A stretch of DNA of 35,544 nucleotides from the IMG/VR virus record IMGVR_UViG_3300042691_013763, positions 1-35,544 of that record. One strand, 5' to 3'. The translations under genes and the position numbers were made by a program. Shown here piece by piece: positions 22,438 to 30,479 of the stretch. Source of the DNA: a virus. A model generated the notes under the pieces. It did no database searches. It was not told the origin of the DNA and was given only the letters and a program-made list of their open reading frames with translations. Positions within the stretch are counted from its first letter, which is position 1; every line of letters begins with the position of its first letter.

Positions 22438-24243
22438 ATGGGAGCATTATTAGAATCAGGTCTTGTTGGTAACATCGGGTTAAAACACTTGAAAGTTATC
22501 AAAGAAGATACAATTAACAAATGGGATAGATTAGGATTCCTAGACGGTCTTAAAGGACACATTAAAGAGAATATGGCACAGTTGTATGAAAACCAAGCTT
22601 CTCACCTAATTAACGAAGCGGCATCTACTGATAGTTCAGGTTCATTCGAAACTGTAGTTTTCCCTATCGTTAGACGTGTATTCTCTAAATTATTGGCTAA
22701 TGATTTAGTATCTGTACAAGCTATGAACTTACCTATTGGTAAATTGTTCTACTTTGTACCTAAAATCCAAGGATACCAAGCGGCTGAATCAAATCAAATC
22801 GCACACTACGGACCTATTGGTGCTGTTGGTGGACCAACTCAAGCACAATCACAAGCGGCTTATGGAGCTAATGATAAAAACCTTTACGATAGATTCTACG
22901 AAGGTAACGAAGCTGGATTAGATCCTGCAGGACTTTTTGATTACTCTAAAGGTGCTTATACCGCTATCACTACAACGGCAGTTGGTACTGTTGCTTGGAT
23001 AGGTGGTACGTTAAGTTCTTCAGGTTACTCAGCAGGTGAATACAGAAAAGTATTAATCGGTATGTCAGGATTCTCTAATGCAGGTGCTGGTAAATTAATC
23101 GGACCTGACGGACAAGAAATGGACAACGAAGCGTTCCTTTCTGACTTGAAAGTTAATGCAGTTACTACTGCGGGCGGTGCTTTCTCAGGAGCGGGTAATG
23201 GTGACTTGTTATTTAGAGTTGTAACTCAAAAATATGGTAAAGGTATCGTACAATATGGTACACAATCTAATACTACTTGGTCTTCAACAGGTAATGGTGG
23301 AGCTTATGACAATCTTTGTTCACAAGATGGTATTATCTATTTAGAAGTTGATTTACAAGTTCCTTGTTCTCTTGGAGCTAACTCAATCGACGGATATTCT
23401 GGATTAACAACTACAATCGCAGGTTCTGCAACTGCAGGAACACAATTTACTTGTAATTTCAGAAGATATAAAGAGTTGGAATTTGAAGACCAAATTGGTG
23501 AGGTTTCTTTCGATTTAGAATCAGTAACTGTTTCTGTAACTGAAAGAAAACTAAGAGCACAATGGTCTCCTGAATTAGCACAAGACGTTTCTGCATTCCA
23601 TAACATCGATGCTGAAGCTGAATTAACAGCTTTATTGTCTGAACAAGTGGCGGCAGAAATCGACCGTGAAATTTTACGTGACTTACGTAAAGGAGCAGCT
23701 TGGAACTTACGTTGGGATTACAACGGATGGAAAAGAGGTACTTCTTCTAACCCATTAACTCAGTACACTCAGAAAGATTGGAATCAAACTTTAGTTACTG
23801 CGATTAACCAAATTTCAGCACAAATCCACAAATCTACATTGAGAGGTGGGGCTAACTGGATCGTAGTTTCTTCTGAGATTTCTGCAATCTTTGATGATTT
23901 AGAATACTTCCACGTATCTAACGCATCTCCTGAGCAAGATCAGTACAATATGGGTATTGAAAGAGTTGGTACATTAGCAGGAAGATACCAAGTGTATAGA
24001 GACCCTTACTTCCCACCAAACACAGTATTGTTGGGTCACAAAGGTTCTTCATTGTTAGACACAGGATATGTTTACGCACCGTACGTACCTCTACAATTAA
24101 CACCTACAATGTATAACCCATTCAACTTTACTCCGATTAAAGGTATAATGACAAGATACGCTAAGAAAATGGTTAACAACCGTTTCTACGGACGTATCAC
24201 AGTTGATGGTGTTAGAACATTCGATTTAAGAGAATTGAGATAA
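22438..24243 (+). CDS. Major capsid protein (gp23-like)
   Basis: This is a 601-residue HK97-fold capsid subunit, somewhat longer than T4 gp23 (521). Its N-terminal 60 residues are a helical propeptide (DTINKWDRLGFLDGLKGHIK, ENMAQLYENQASHLINE) with a predicted cut after I58-N59-E60 before A61, the gp21 protease rule. After it come FETVVFPIVRRVFSKL and NDLVSVQAMNLPIGKLFYF, the counterpart of the conserved gp23 start. Later conserved parts include ELEFEDQIGEVSFDLESVTV, RKLRAQWSPELAQDVSAFHN and GRYQVYRDPYFPPNTVLLGHK. Gly/Ala-rich insertions around 150-300 probably form extra surface loops. Its codons use more C-ending forms (AAC, TTC, TAC) than its neighbours, as expected for the most abundant protein. 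The leader is A-rich without a Shine-Dalgarno. Confidence 0.96.
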   Translation: MGALLESGLVGNIGLKHLKVIKEDTINKWDRLGFLDGLKGHIKENMAQLYENQASHLINEAASTDSSGSFETVVFPIVRRVFSKLLANDLVSVQAMNLPIGKLFYFVPKIQGYQAAESNQIAHYGPIGAVGGPTQAQSQAAYGANDKNLYDRFYEGNEAGLDPAGLFDYSKGAYTAITTTAVGTVAWIGGTLSSSGYSAGEYRKVLIGMSGFSNAGAGKLIGPDGQEMDNEAFLSDLKVNAVTTAGGAFSGAGNGDLLFRVVTQKYGKGIVQYGTQSNTTWSSTGNGGAYDNLCSQDGIIYLEVDLQVPCSLGANSIDGYSGLTTTIAGSATAGTQFTCNFRRYKELEFEDQIGEVSFDLESVTVSVTERKLRAQWSPELAQDVSAFHNIDAEAELTALLSEQVAAEIDREILRDLRKGAAWNLRWDYNGWKRGTSSNPLTQYTQKDWNQTLVTAINQISAQIHKSTLRGGANWIVVSSEISAIFDDLEYFHVSNASPEQDQYNMGIERVGTLAGRYQVYRDPYFPPNTVLLGHKGSSLLDTGYVYAPYVPLQLTPTMYNPFNFTPIKGIMTRYAKKMVNNRFYGRITVDGVRTFDLRELR

Positions 24244-24265
24244 TCAAAACCTTAAAATAACCTAC

Positions 24266-24297
24266 AAAGGAGACAAGAAATTGTCTCCTTTTTTTGT
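24266..24297 (+). terminator. Strong terminator after the capsid gene
   Basis: AAAGGAGACAA pairs with TTGTCTCCTTT around a GAAA tetraloop, followed by a T-run. It separates capsid transcription from the T9SS-like gene. Confidence 0.9.
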
Positions 24298-24356
24298 TAT
24301 ATAATAATTTTATTAATCTTTTTATTAATTTGATTTAAATTAATAAATTAATTCAA

Positions 24357-24365
24357 ATATTTATT
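24357..24365 (+). promoter_or_regulatory. Putative late promoter motif ATATTTATT
   Basis: It lies 19 nt before the ATG at 24385, downstream of the capsid terminator in a very AT-rich stretch. Confidence 0.4.
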
Positions 24366-24384
24366 ATATATAATCACAATTTTT

Positions 24385-26511
24385 ATGAAAAAATACTTAA
24401 TAATTCTTTTATCTTTCTTTATTACGTTTATAGTAAACGGGCAAGTTAGATATTACACTTTTAGTGAAACTACGGGAACATATACACCTATAGTTGGTGG
24501 TACACAATTAGTGACGACAACCGCAGGTGCAACCTCTTACGATGCGGACGGTAGTTATTTTACAATACCTTCAGGTTCACAATTTATTTTTAATGGTACC
24601 ACAATCACGGCCGTTAATATGACTGCTGATGGTGCCATTTGGTTAAATCCTGCAACCACAACAACGGGAAATGGTACTACCGGTGCAATATCATCCACAG
24701 CAAGTGCTTCAGGTATTATTTGTGGTATGAATATGGATTTAAGAAGTACCGCCTTAGCAACACAAGTATATGAAAGAAGATGGCAAGATGTTGGTACCGA
24801 AGTTGTTTTTCAGTGGCAAAATGTTGCAAGATTTTCACAAAGTACTGTTGAAAGATTTTCATTTCAAATAAGAATAAATAAATCAACCCGTGTCGTTCGT
24901 ATAATATATGGTAATATGACCACAATTGCTAATAATACCACGTATCAACCTATGGTTGGTTTGAGAGGTTCGGTAAATACGGACTTTAATAATAGAAGAT
25001 TAACTAATAGTGTGCCAGATGCAACACCAAATTGGGGAGCACCGAATGGTACAACTGCAGGAACATCAATAGCACACACCGTTAGATTTACATCTGCGGC
25101 TTCTTGTTTTCCATCGTCAGGATTGACGTTTGTATGGACACCACCTGCGGTACCGTCAAACGACGCTTGCGCTAACGCCACTTTATTATCATTACAATGT
25201 CCTGGTTCATCCACAGGAACTGCGGGGACAACTATAGGTTCTATTACCACAGATGGGTTATCTAATCCCACTTGTGATGCCACAGGAACAATTAGAGACG
25301 TTTGGTATACCTTTACGACAGGTAATAACACTGAAGTTAATTTATATGCGACTTTAGGAACCGCAACTTGGATTGGGGTAGAAATATACACAACGTGTGG
25401 GACTTTAGCAACAGGATTAAATACTAATTGTGATTTTAATATTATCACACCAAACCCAACAAATATTACAGGATTATCAATGAATACAACGTATAGATTA
25501 AGAATTTTTACAAATGTTACGTATGATACTCCAGGAACATTTACAATATATCTTAATACCGTAAATAACACGTCTACGTTATCGTCTTCTGCTGGTACAA
25601 ATAATCAAACTTTATGTCAAAATACCCCAATAACTAATATTACTTACAATACTAAAGGGGCTACAGGTTCCACTTTTTCAAATTTACCTACGGGGGTTTT
25701 GGGTAATTGGGATAATAATGTTGTTACAATTACGGGGACTCCTTCAGTTTCAGGAACATTCAATTACGTTGTAACTCTTACGGGTGGATGCGGTACAGTA
25801 ACATCAAACGGAACGATTACAGTAAACCCTACGGTTTCTTCAATATCTTCTATTACGGGTAATTCAGTTATTATTGCTGGAACAACTGAAAATTACTCAA
25901 TACCTTTAGATCCAAACGCAACATCATACCAATGGGATTATAGAGAAAGTAGTACGTCAAGTTGGGTTACGAATATATCAAACACTAACTCGGTTGATTT
26001 GACTTGGCCTACAACAACTACGGATGGTGAAGTTTTAGTCACAGTTTTAAATAGTTGTAACACAGTAAATAAAAATTTATTAATAACTGTCGATGGTATT
26101 TTACCTGTTGAGTTATTATATTTTGAGGGTCGTCAATACCCTGCGTTTAATTTTTTAACTTGGTCAACAGCTTCAGAACATAACTCAGACTACTTTAATA
26201 TAGAAAGAAGTGATGATGGTGAATCGTGGGTTTTAGTGGGGGTTAAATCGGCTATGGGTTATAGTGACAGTAAAATTGATTATAGTTTTTCAGACTTTTT
26301 CCATAATAGTGTGATTAACTATTATAGATTAGTTCAATATGATTACGACGGAAAATATAAAATATATGGACCAATAGTATTAGATAATATAAAATACACC
26401 AAAACTATTGTCAAATATATAAACTTAATGGGTCAACAAGTAAGTAATGACAGTGACTGGTTAATATTTGGTGTATATGATGATGGTACTGTTAGAAAAA
26501 TAATTAAATGA
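24385..26511 (+). CDS. Secreted multidomain surface protein with T9SS-like C-terminal domain
   Basis: This 708-residue protein has a Sec signal peptide (MKKYLIILLSFFITFIVNGQ). The N-terminal domain (YYTFSETTGTYTPIVGGTQL and on) is of a kind common in flavobacterial secreted proteins. Next come a VPSNDACANATLL domain (about 255-390), an Ig-like domain (NQTLCQNTPITNITYNTKGA to about 485) and a PKD-like domain. Then follows LPVELLYFEGRQ with WSTASEHNSDYFNIERS, the module preceding many T9SS sorting domains. The last 35 residues (INLMGQQV and YDDGTVRKIIK) resemble a type A T9SS sorting signal. Such proteins are exported through the outer membrane and anchored or released. In a phage genome this looks like a host-derived cargo gene shown on the infected cell, or possibly a virion protein. 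Next start overlaps its stop (ATGA). Confidence 0.8.
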   Translation: MKKYLIILLSFFITFIVNGQVRYYTFSETTGTYTPIVGGTQLVTTTAGATSYDADGSYFTIPSGSQFIFNGTTITAVNMTADGAIWLNPATTTTGNGTTGAISSTASASGIICGMNMDLRSTALATQVYERRWQDVGTEVVFQWQNVARFSQSTVERFSFQIRINKSTRVVRIIYGNMTTIANNTTYQPMVGLRGSVNTDFNNRRLTNSVPDATPNWGAPNGTTAGTSIAHTVRFTSAASCFPSSGLTFVWTPPAVPSNDACANATLLSLQCPGSSTGTAGTTIGSITTDGLSNPTCDATGTIRDVWYTFTTGNNTEVNLYATLGTATWIGVEIYTTCGTLATGLNTNCDFNIITPNPTNITGLSMNTTYRLRIFTNVTYDTPGTFTIYLNTVNNTSTLSSSAGTNNQTLCQNTPITNITYNTKGATGSTFSNLPTGVLGNWDNNVVTITGTPSVSGTFNYVVTLTGGCGTVTSNGTITVNPTVSSISSITGNSVIIAGTTENYSIPLDPNATSYQWDYRESSTSSWVTNISNTNSVDLTWPTTTTDGEVLVTVLNSCNTVNKNLLITVDGILPVELLYFEGRQYPAFNFLTWSTASEHNSDYFNIERSDDGESWVLVGVKSAMGYSDSKIDYSFSDFFHNSVINYYRLVQYDYDGKYKIYGPIVLDNIKYTKTIVKYINLMGQQVSNDSDWLIFGVYDDGTVRKIIK

Positions 26512-26987
26512 CATTAAATTTTGATTTTTTTAGAAGGTTGTTTGTTATAGTTATCGCCATACTACAACCTTTTATTATTTATTTTTATTGTGGAGAATTA
26601 AGTTCGATATCACAGGTATGGGAAACTAATCTACAGTTTTTATTTATTATCACAAACGCGCTTGTTAGTTATTTTTTTTTTGAATTAGACGAATGGAAAA
26701 TACCTTCGTCTTTTTTATTATTGTTAACATCATTTTCAGTGATAGATCATTTTTGGTTACATAATATATTTGCCATACTTTTTTTTATATCTTGTTTAAT
26801 ACCATTATACCTAACAAAACGATTAAAGTTTTACTTACCAATTTATTTTGTGTCCGTTTTATTATGGATAACTAATGGATTTTTTTGGATGGAGACTTGG
26901 GGTATATTAACATTATGTTCATACCACTTACATTTAATGATATACAGATATTTATTATTAAGAAAAAGAAATAATGAACATACGTGA
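26508..26987 (+). CDS. Multi-pass membrane protein, unknown
   Basis: This 159-residue, very hydrophobic protein has about five predicted membrane helices (LFVIVIAILQPFIIYFY; FLFIITNALVSYFFF; FLLLLTSFSVIDHFW; IFAILFFISCLIPLYL; FVSVLLWITNGFFW) and a basic C-terminal end (RYLLLRKRNNEHT). It contains many aromatic residues. No family is recognised. Its ATG overlaps the stop of the T9SS-like gene (ATGA), so translation is coupled and a joint role is likely. It overlaps the next gene by 14 bp. An inner-membrane exclusion or immunity-type protein is one possibility without direct evidence. Confidence 0.7.
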   Translation: MTLNFDFFRRLFVIVIAILQPFIIYFYCGELSSISQVWETNLQFLFIITNALVSYFFFELDEWKIPSSFLLLLTSFSVIDHFWLHNIFAILFFISCLIPLYLTKRLKFYLPIYFVSVLLWITNGFFWMETWGILTLCSYHLHLMIYRYLLLRKRNNEHT

Positions 26988-27921
26988 AATCATAAAAAAA
27001 GTACTAAATGAAGCTACCTCAACATCAACTAACGGTAGAGGTTCATACATTGCCCCAGTGTCTTTTGGGATACGAGAATTTGAAGACGAGGCTAATCAAC
27101 CATTCACCATACAGGTTTCTAAATACGACTCACCTTTTTTGGAGTATGATAGTTACGACGGTAAAATGGATACCCCAAAAAAACAAATTAAAAAAATAGA
27201 AAATAAAGCAAAAAAAGATACTAACTATATAAAAAATCACTCACACGCAACTTTTAGTGATGAGGAAGGTAATGTGATTAATCAGTATCCAGGTAAGGGT
27301 AAAACGTTTGTACCAATTAAAGAAAATTATAACATAGATGAAGCATCGTCAACATCCGTAACTGCAGGGACATATAATGGACCAATAGGTGTAGGATTAA
27401 AAAAGTGGAAAAAAAATGAATTAGAACCTTTTACTGAATTTGTTGATAGTGAGTTTAATCACAATAAAAAACAAAAAACATTAAAAAATAATGTAAAAGG
27501 AAATGTAGGTGTTTGGGAAAAAAATAAAGACGGATCTTACGATCTTGATATTCACGACGCTCACACAATTAATGAAGATTTGGCGGTTTGGTTTGGAACA
27601 AAGAAAAAACCAAAAGGTTCAAAACAACCAAAAGGTCCTTGGGTTAACATTTGTAGGAAAGTCGACGGTAAACACCCCCCTTGTGGTAGACCTGACGCGG
27701 ATAGTAAAGGATACCCAAAATGTAGGGCAGTAGGGGTTGCATCAAAAATGTCAGATTCAGCAAAAAAATCGGCGTGTCAACAAAAAAGACGAGCAGAGAA
27801 AAAAGACACACAATCAGGTAAAGGTCAAAAACCTGTAATGACTCATTACGAACCAAAAAAGAAAAAGACTCAAAATGAGTCTTTAGATGTTTTAGTTAAA
27901 CAAATTTTAGATAATATTTAG
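26974..27921 (+). CDS. Cargo-type protein with several possible prohead-protease sites and a Cys-rich basic domain
   Basis: This is a 315-residue basic protein. The N-terminal tag MNIREIIKKVLNE is followed by Ala, the same (L/I)xE-Ala site as in the capsid protein. A second site IDE123-Ala precedes an approximate copy of the first segment (compare ATSTSTNGRGSYIAPVSFGI and ASSTSVTAGTYNGPIGVGLK), and a weaker INE201 site precedes the last domain. That domain (about 203-270: VWFGTKKKPKG, WVNICRKVDGKHPPCGRPD, GYPKCRAVGVASKMSDSAKK) is a Cys-containing basic module seen in phage proteins. I recall it as DUF5872, unverified. The layout suggests a precursor cut into DNA-associated pieces inside the head. 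The end overlaps the convergent HNH gene by 15 bp. Confidence 0.75.
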   Translation: MNIREIIKKVLNEATSTSTNGRGSYIAPVSFGIREFEDEANQPFTIQVSKYDSPFLEYDSYDGKMDTPKKQIKKIENKAKKDTNYIKNHSHATFSDEEGNVINQYPGKGKTFVPIKENYNIDEASSTSVTAGTYNGPIGVGLKKWKKNELEPFTEFVDSEFNHNKKQKTLKNNVKGNVGVWEKNKDGSYDLDIHDAHTINEDLAVWFGTKKKPKGSKQPKGPWVNICRKVDGKHPPCGRPDADSKGYPKCRAVGVASKMSDSAKKSACQQKRRAEKKDTQSGKGQKPVMTHYEPKKKKTQNESLDVLVKQILDNI

Positions 27922-28395
27922 TAATTTTATAAACTCTAACCAAGTGTCTAAATCATTTTCATTTCTACCTATATTTGCAGAATAACAACATAGTACCACA
28001 TTATCCTTTGTATACCCTTTATGCCTATCTAATCTGTCTAATGATGGTTGTTGGGGGTGTTTATGTTTATTAGACGGTATTAAAGGTATTTTAAACCAAT
28101 AACATAAACCGTTTTGTTTTTCTAACATTTCATTAATATCATTAATCGTTAAAGTATGTTCGATTTTTCTATGTTTAGAATCGTGTAGTAATGTGTTTTG
28201 CCACAACCTAACTCTTCTTTCTTTTTGTTTTTTACTTTCTGTTTTTCTGTGTTCAGGATTAAGTCTTTTTTTTCTTTTATAATTTCTAGTAACTTTTAAT
28301 AAACATTCTTTACACCTATTACCTCGTTGTGTTAGATAAAAATCGTTAACACTTTTTAATTCACCACATTTACTACATTTTTTGTGTGTTTCCAT
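27907..28395 (-). CDS. HNH-like endonuclease (free-standing, homing type)
   Basis: This is 162 residues from METHKKCSKC. A frame start at 28419 exists but includes the promoter-like motif. An N-terminal zinc ribbon (CSKCGELKSVNDFY, then RCKECL) is followed by a basic linker and an HNH-like core: GLCYWFKIPLIP, PSLDRLDRHKGYTKDNVVLCC, then NIGRNENDL. The DR-D pair and the Asn of DNVV fit phage HNH nucleases of the type found as free-standing homing endonucleases. One canonical His of the motif is not obvious (QQPSLDR), so activity is uncertain. It lies between convergent structural blocks, a common insertion site for mobile nuclease genes. Confidence 0.75.
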   Translation of the reverse strand: METHKKCSKCGELKSVNDFYLTQRGNRCKECLLKVTRNYKRKKRLNPEHRKTESKKQKERRVRLWQNTLLHDSKHRKIEHTLTINDINEMLEKQNGLCYWFKIPLIPSNKHKHPQQPSLDRLDRHKGYTKDNVVLCCYSANIGRNENDLDTWLEFIKLLNII

Positions 28396-28398
28396 ACA

Positions 28399-28407
28399 TA
28401 TAAATAT
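28399..28407 (-). promoter_or_regulatory. Putative late promoter motif ATATTTATA (minus strand)
   Basis: Reads ATATTTATA on the minus strand, 3 nt before the ATG at 28395. Confidence 0.45.
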
Positions 28408-28426
28408 ATGGATAAACACTAAAAGA

Positions 28427-28453
28427 GAAAAAAGAATTAATTATTCTTTTTTC
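28427..28453 (-). terminator. Terminator after the 28441 gene
   Basis: GAAAAAAGAAT pairs with ATTCTTTTTTC around a 5-nt loop, overlapping the stop codon of the gene at 28441. A T-rich stretch follows on the minus strand. Confidence 0.6.
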
Positions 28454-28968
28454 CATTTACCCCCTTTTGAGTTGTATCGTTTTACGGCGGCACCATTACA
28501 ATAAGCACTTGGACAAACGTCGTAACGTTGTTTAGCCCACGATAAACATTGTTGCCATAGAGATGGGTTAGTAGGTTTGTTCTTTTTCTTCTTTTCGGTT
28601 ATCTCTTCAAATTCCTCATTCATATCTGACATCGCCAAACCCAAATCAGGATTTTTTAAACTAATCGCCAAGGATTCATCATTTTCCTCGTCACTATCTT
28701 CATCAATAATCTCATCATAATTTTCACTTTTTGTTTCATTCATTAGAAAATCAAACACTTGATCCATATTATTTTTTGCTTCTGAGATGTGATCTTGAGC
28801 CCAATCGTGTCCGTTTTCTAATATAGATTCAATTTCATCTTGATCCATATCTAATAACATTTCACATTGTCTTTTCATTTGTTCTAAGTTTGAAAAAAAC
28901 ATATATCTTGAAGAGTGTTTTTCTGATTCCTCCGATAAAACTTTTTTAATTATTCTATTTAAATTCAT
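28441..28968 (-). CDS. Acidic protein with N-terminal tag and C-terminal Cys-containing phage module
   Basis: This is a 175-residue protein. The N-terminus MNLNRIIKKVLSEE is nearly identical to that of the 26974 protein (MNIREIIKKVLNEA), with a possible cut after LSE13. The middle is acidic and helical (about 15-125). The C-terminal 45 residues hold NPSLWQQCLSWAKQRYDVCP, then SAYCNGAAVKRYNSKGGKW. This matches a small module, usually written with YPSAYANGWA in marine phage proteins, of unknown function. Here Tyr/Ala positions are Cys, giving three cysteines (in QQCLSW, DVCPSA and AYCNG). It is downstream of the structural gene at 28975 by 6 nt and probably cotranscribed. Confidence 0.75.
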   Translation of the reverse strand: MNLNRIIKKVLSEESEKHSSRYMFFSNLEQMKRQCEMLLDMDQDEIESILENGHDWAQDHISEAKNNMDQVFDFLMNETKSENYDEIIDEDSDEENDESLAISLKNPDLGLAMSDMNEEFEEITEKKKKNKPTNPSLWQQCLSWAKQRYDVCPSAYCNGAAVKRYNSKGGKWKKE

Positions 28969-28974
28969 AACAAA

Positions 28975-30456
28975 TTATTTTTTATTTACTATTTGAAATT
29001 GTAACTCCCTTTTATAGGTGTCAGTATTTTTATCTGTAATTACTTTTATATCAACAAAATACTCATTAGGTATTTTATCTGTTGTGTCAAATACAAAGTA
29101 ATATCCATCAGTTGTTTTATTTATTTTAGTCCAATCTTGAACTTGTACCTCAGTTTTCCCACCTTCCTTAACGTATATTCTATAATACGCATCAACTTTA
29201 TTAATTGGTTGGTTTGCCGTATATGCCTCCTTAATAGTAACATTAACCTTTCTAATATCAGTATTTAATATTTTTTCATTTTGTTTAATTCCATCAAAGT
29301 TAAATCCATAAATTTTAGGTTTAGAATCACTAGAACCTATTTGGAAATTTCCCCCTGTTTGTAACAACACGAATTCATTTTCCACATCTGAAATCGTCAC
29401 TCCGTTAATTGATAATCCCTTCCATAAATCGTTATATAAACAAGGAATTGATGTTGATGACAATCCGTTTATTTCTACTTTATAAACCCCCTTAGTAACT
29501 AAACAAGTAGTTAATGCTGTCATACCTGAAACGGGGTCACCGTTAATGTCTAATATATCAACAGTTGGGTTTGAATCTAAATTAATCGGGTTACCGTTAT
29601 CAAACGCATATAAATAAAGATTGTTATTATTTCCTGCGTAGAAAGTATTTCTATCATCAACAATTAAATCATTGTAATTTGTTTCTAAAAATGGTTCATA
29701 AAAGGTTTGTGTATGAGGAGAGAAAAACCCAACAGAATAATTTTCAGTTAATCCCGAAAGATTCTCAATTTGTGGATAATACGCAATACCCCAACCTGTC
29801 GTCCCTGTTGTACCACCACTCAAGATTGAGTTAATTTCATTAGTCATATCAAATTCAATATCCTCATCTCCGAATTCAAAGTGTTGGACATCAACAATTG
29901 TTAACCCCGAGTAATTAACTCCCGAACCTGTAATTGAATTATCGTTACGATAAATCCCATTTGTCGACCACCCACTTATGGTTGTTCTTTCAAACCAATT
30001 TGTTGGTCTTTGTGAGAACGCCCTATCATTAAGATTTGTAATACCAAAATCATAATAATCATATCCAACACCACTGTCCCAAATTTGTGGAGATCCGGTT
30101 GAACCTGAAGTTTTTGGTATTCTAAAAAGAATCAAATCAAATGATGTTGCTCGTCTTCTTCCTTGTGATGTTTTATCGTTTAATAAATCTTTATCAAAAA
30201 ATGACGTATTAGTCATTCTAAGGGTGTGTGATAACCCTGAATACCCATAACAATCTGTAGATATGGTACCGTCATTTATTTTGGTATAAAGTGATGTTAA
30301 ATCGATATCAAAAATATACCTACTATACCCTAAAGGTGTTGCGATATTATCTAACCTTCCGTAAAATAATTCAACAATTGGATTTCTTCCCGTATTCGTA
30401 TACGAGTTATAAATTAATGTATTTGATTTGTTAAAATATGATTTGTGAACTGACAT
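28975..30456 (-). CDS. Structural (tail/baseplate) protein, unknown T4 counterpart
   Basis: This 493-residue beta-rich protein has many Gly, Asn, Thr and Tyr residues and no signal peptide. The N-terminal half (NPIVELFYGRLD, SRYIFDIDLTSLYTKIND) looks like a jelly-roll type domain. The middle has DLIVDDRNTFYAGNNNNLYL and an Ig-like segment (about 285-345). The C-terminal third (about 375-493) resembles another Ig-like domain (VNVTIKEAYTANQPINKVDA). It is upstream of a tagged protein and follows the gp5-like gene in transcription order, so a baseplate or tail-associated role is likely. The ATG is preceded by a GTATTTATA motif. Confidence 0.7.
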   Translation of the reverse strand: MSVHKSYFNKSNTLIYNSYTNTGRNPIVELFYGRLDNIATPLGYSRYIFDIDLTSLYTKINDGTISTDCYGYSGLSHTLRMTNTSFFDKDLLNDKTSQGRRRATSFDLILFRIPKTSGSTGSPQIWDSGVGYDYYDFGITNLNDRAFSQRPTNWFERTTISGWSTNGIYRNDNSITGSGVNYSGLTIVDVQHFEFGDEDIEFDMTNEINSILSGGTTGTTGWGIAYYPQIENLSGLTENYSVGFFSPHTQTFYEPFLETNYNDLIVDDRNTFYAGNNNNLYLYAFDNGNPINLDSNPTVDILDINGDPVSGMTALTTCLVTKGVYKVEINGLSSTSIPCLYNDLWKGLSINGVTISDVENEFVLLQTGGNFQIGSSDSKPKIYGFNFDGIKQNEKILNTDIRKVNVTIKEAYTANQPINKVDAYYRIYVKEGGKTEVQVQDWTKINKTTDGYYFVFDTTDKIPNEYFVDIKVITDKNTDTYKRELQFQIVNKK

Positions 30457-30470
30457 TAAAGTACTTTTAT

Positions 30471-30479
30471 TATAAATAC
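30471..30479 (-). promoter_or_regulatory. Putative late promoter motif GTATTTATA (minus strand)
   Basis: One-base variant of the common motif, 14 nt before the ATG at 30456, between two structural genes. Confidence 0.4.

Noticed and set aside
24945-25571. 208-codon minus-strand open frame inside the T9SS-like gene
   Set aside because: It is antisense to a clearly coding, domain-containing gene. Thr/Asn-rich coding sequence often leaves long reverse frames, and no protein motif is visible in it.
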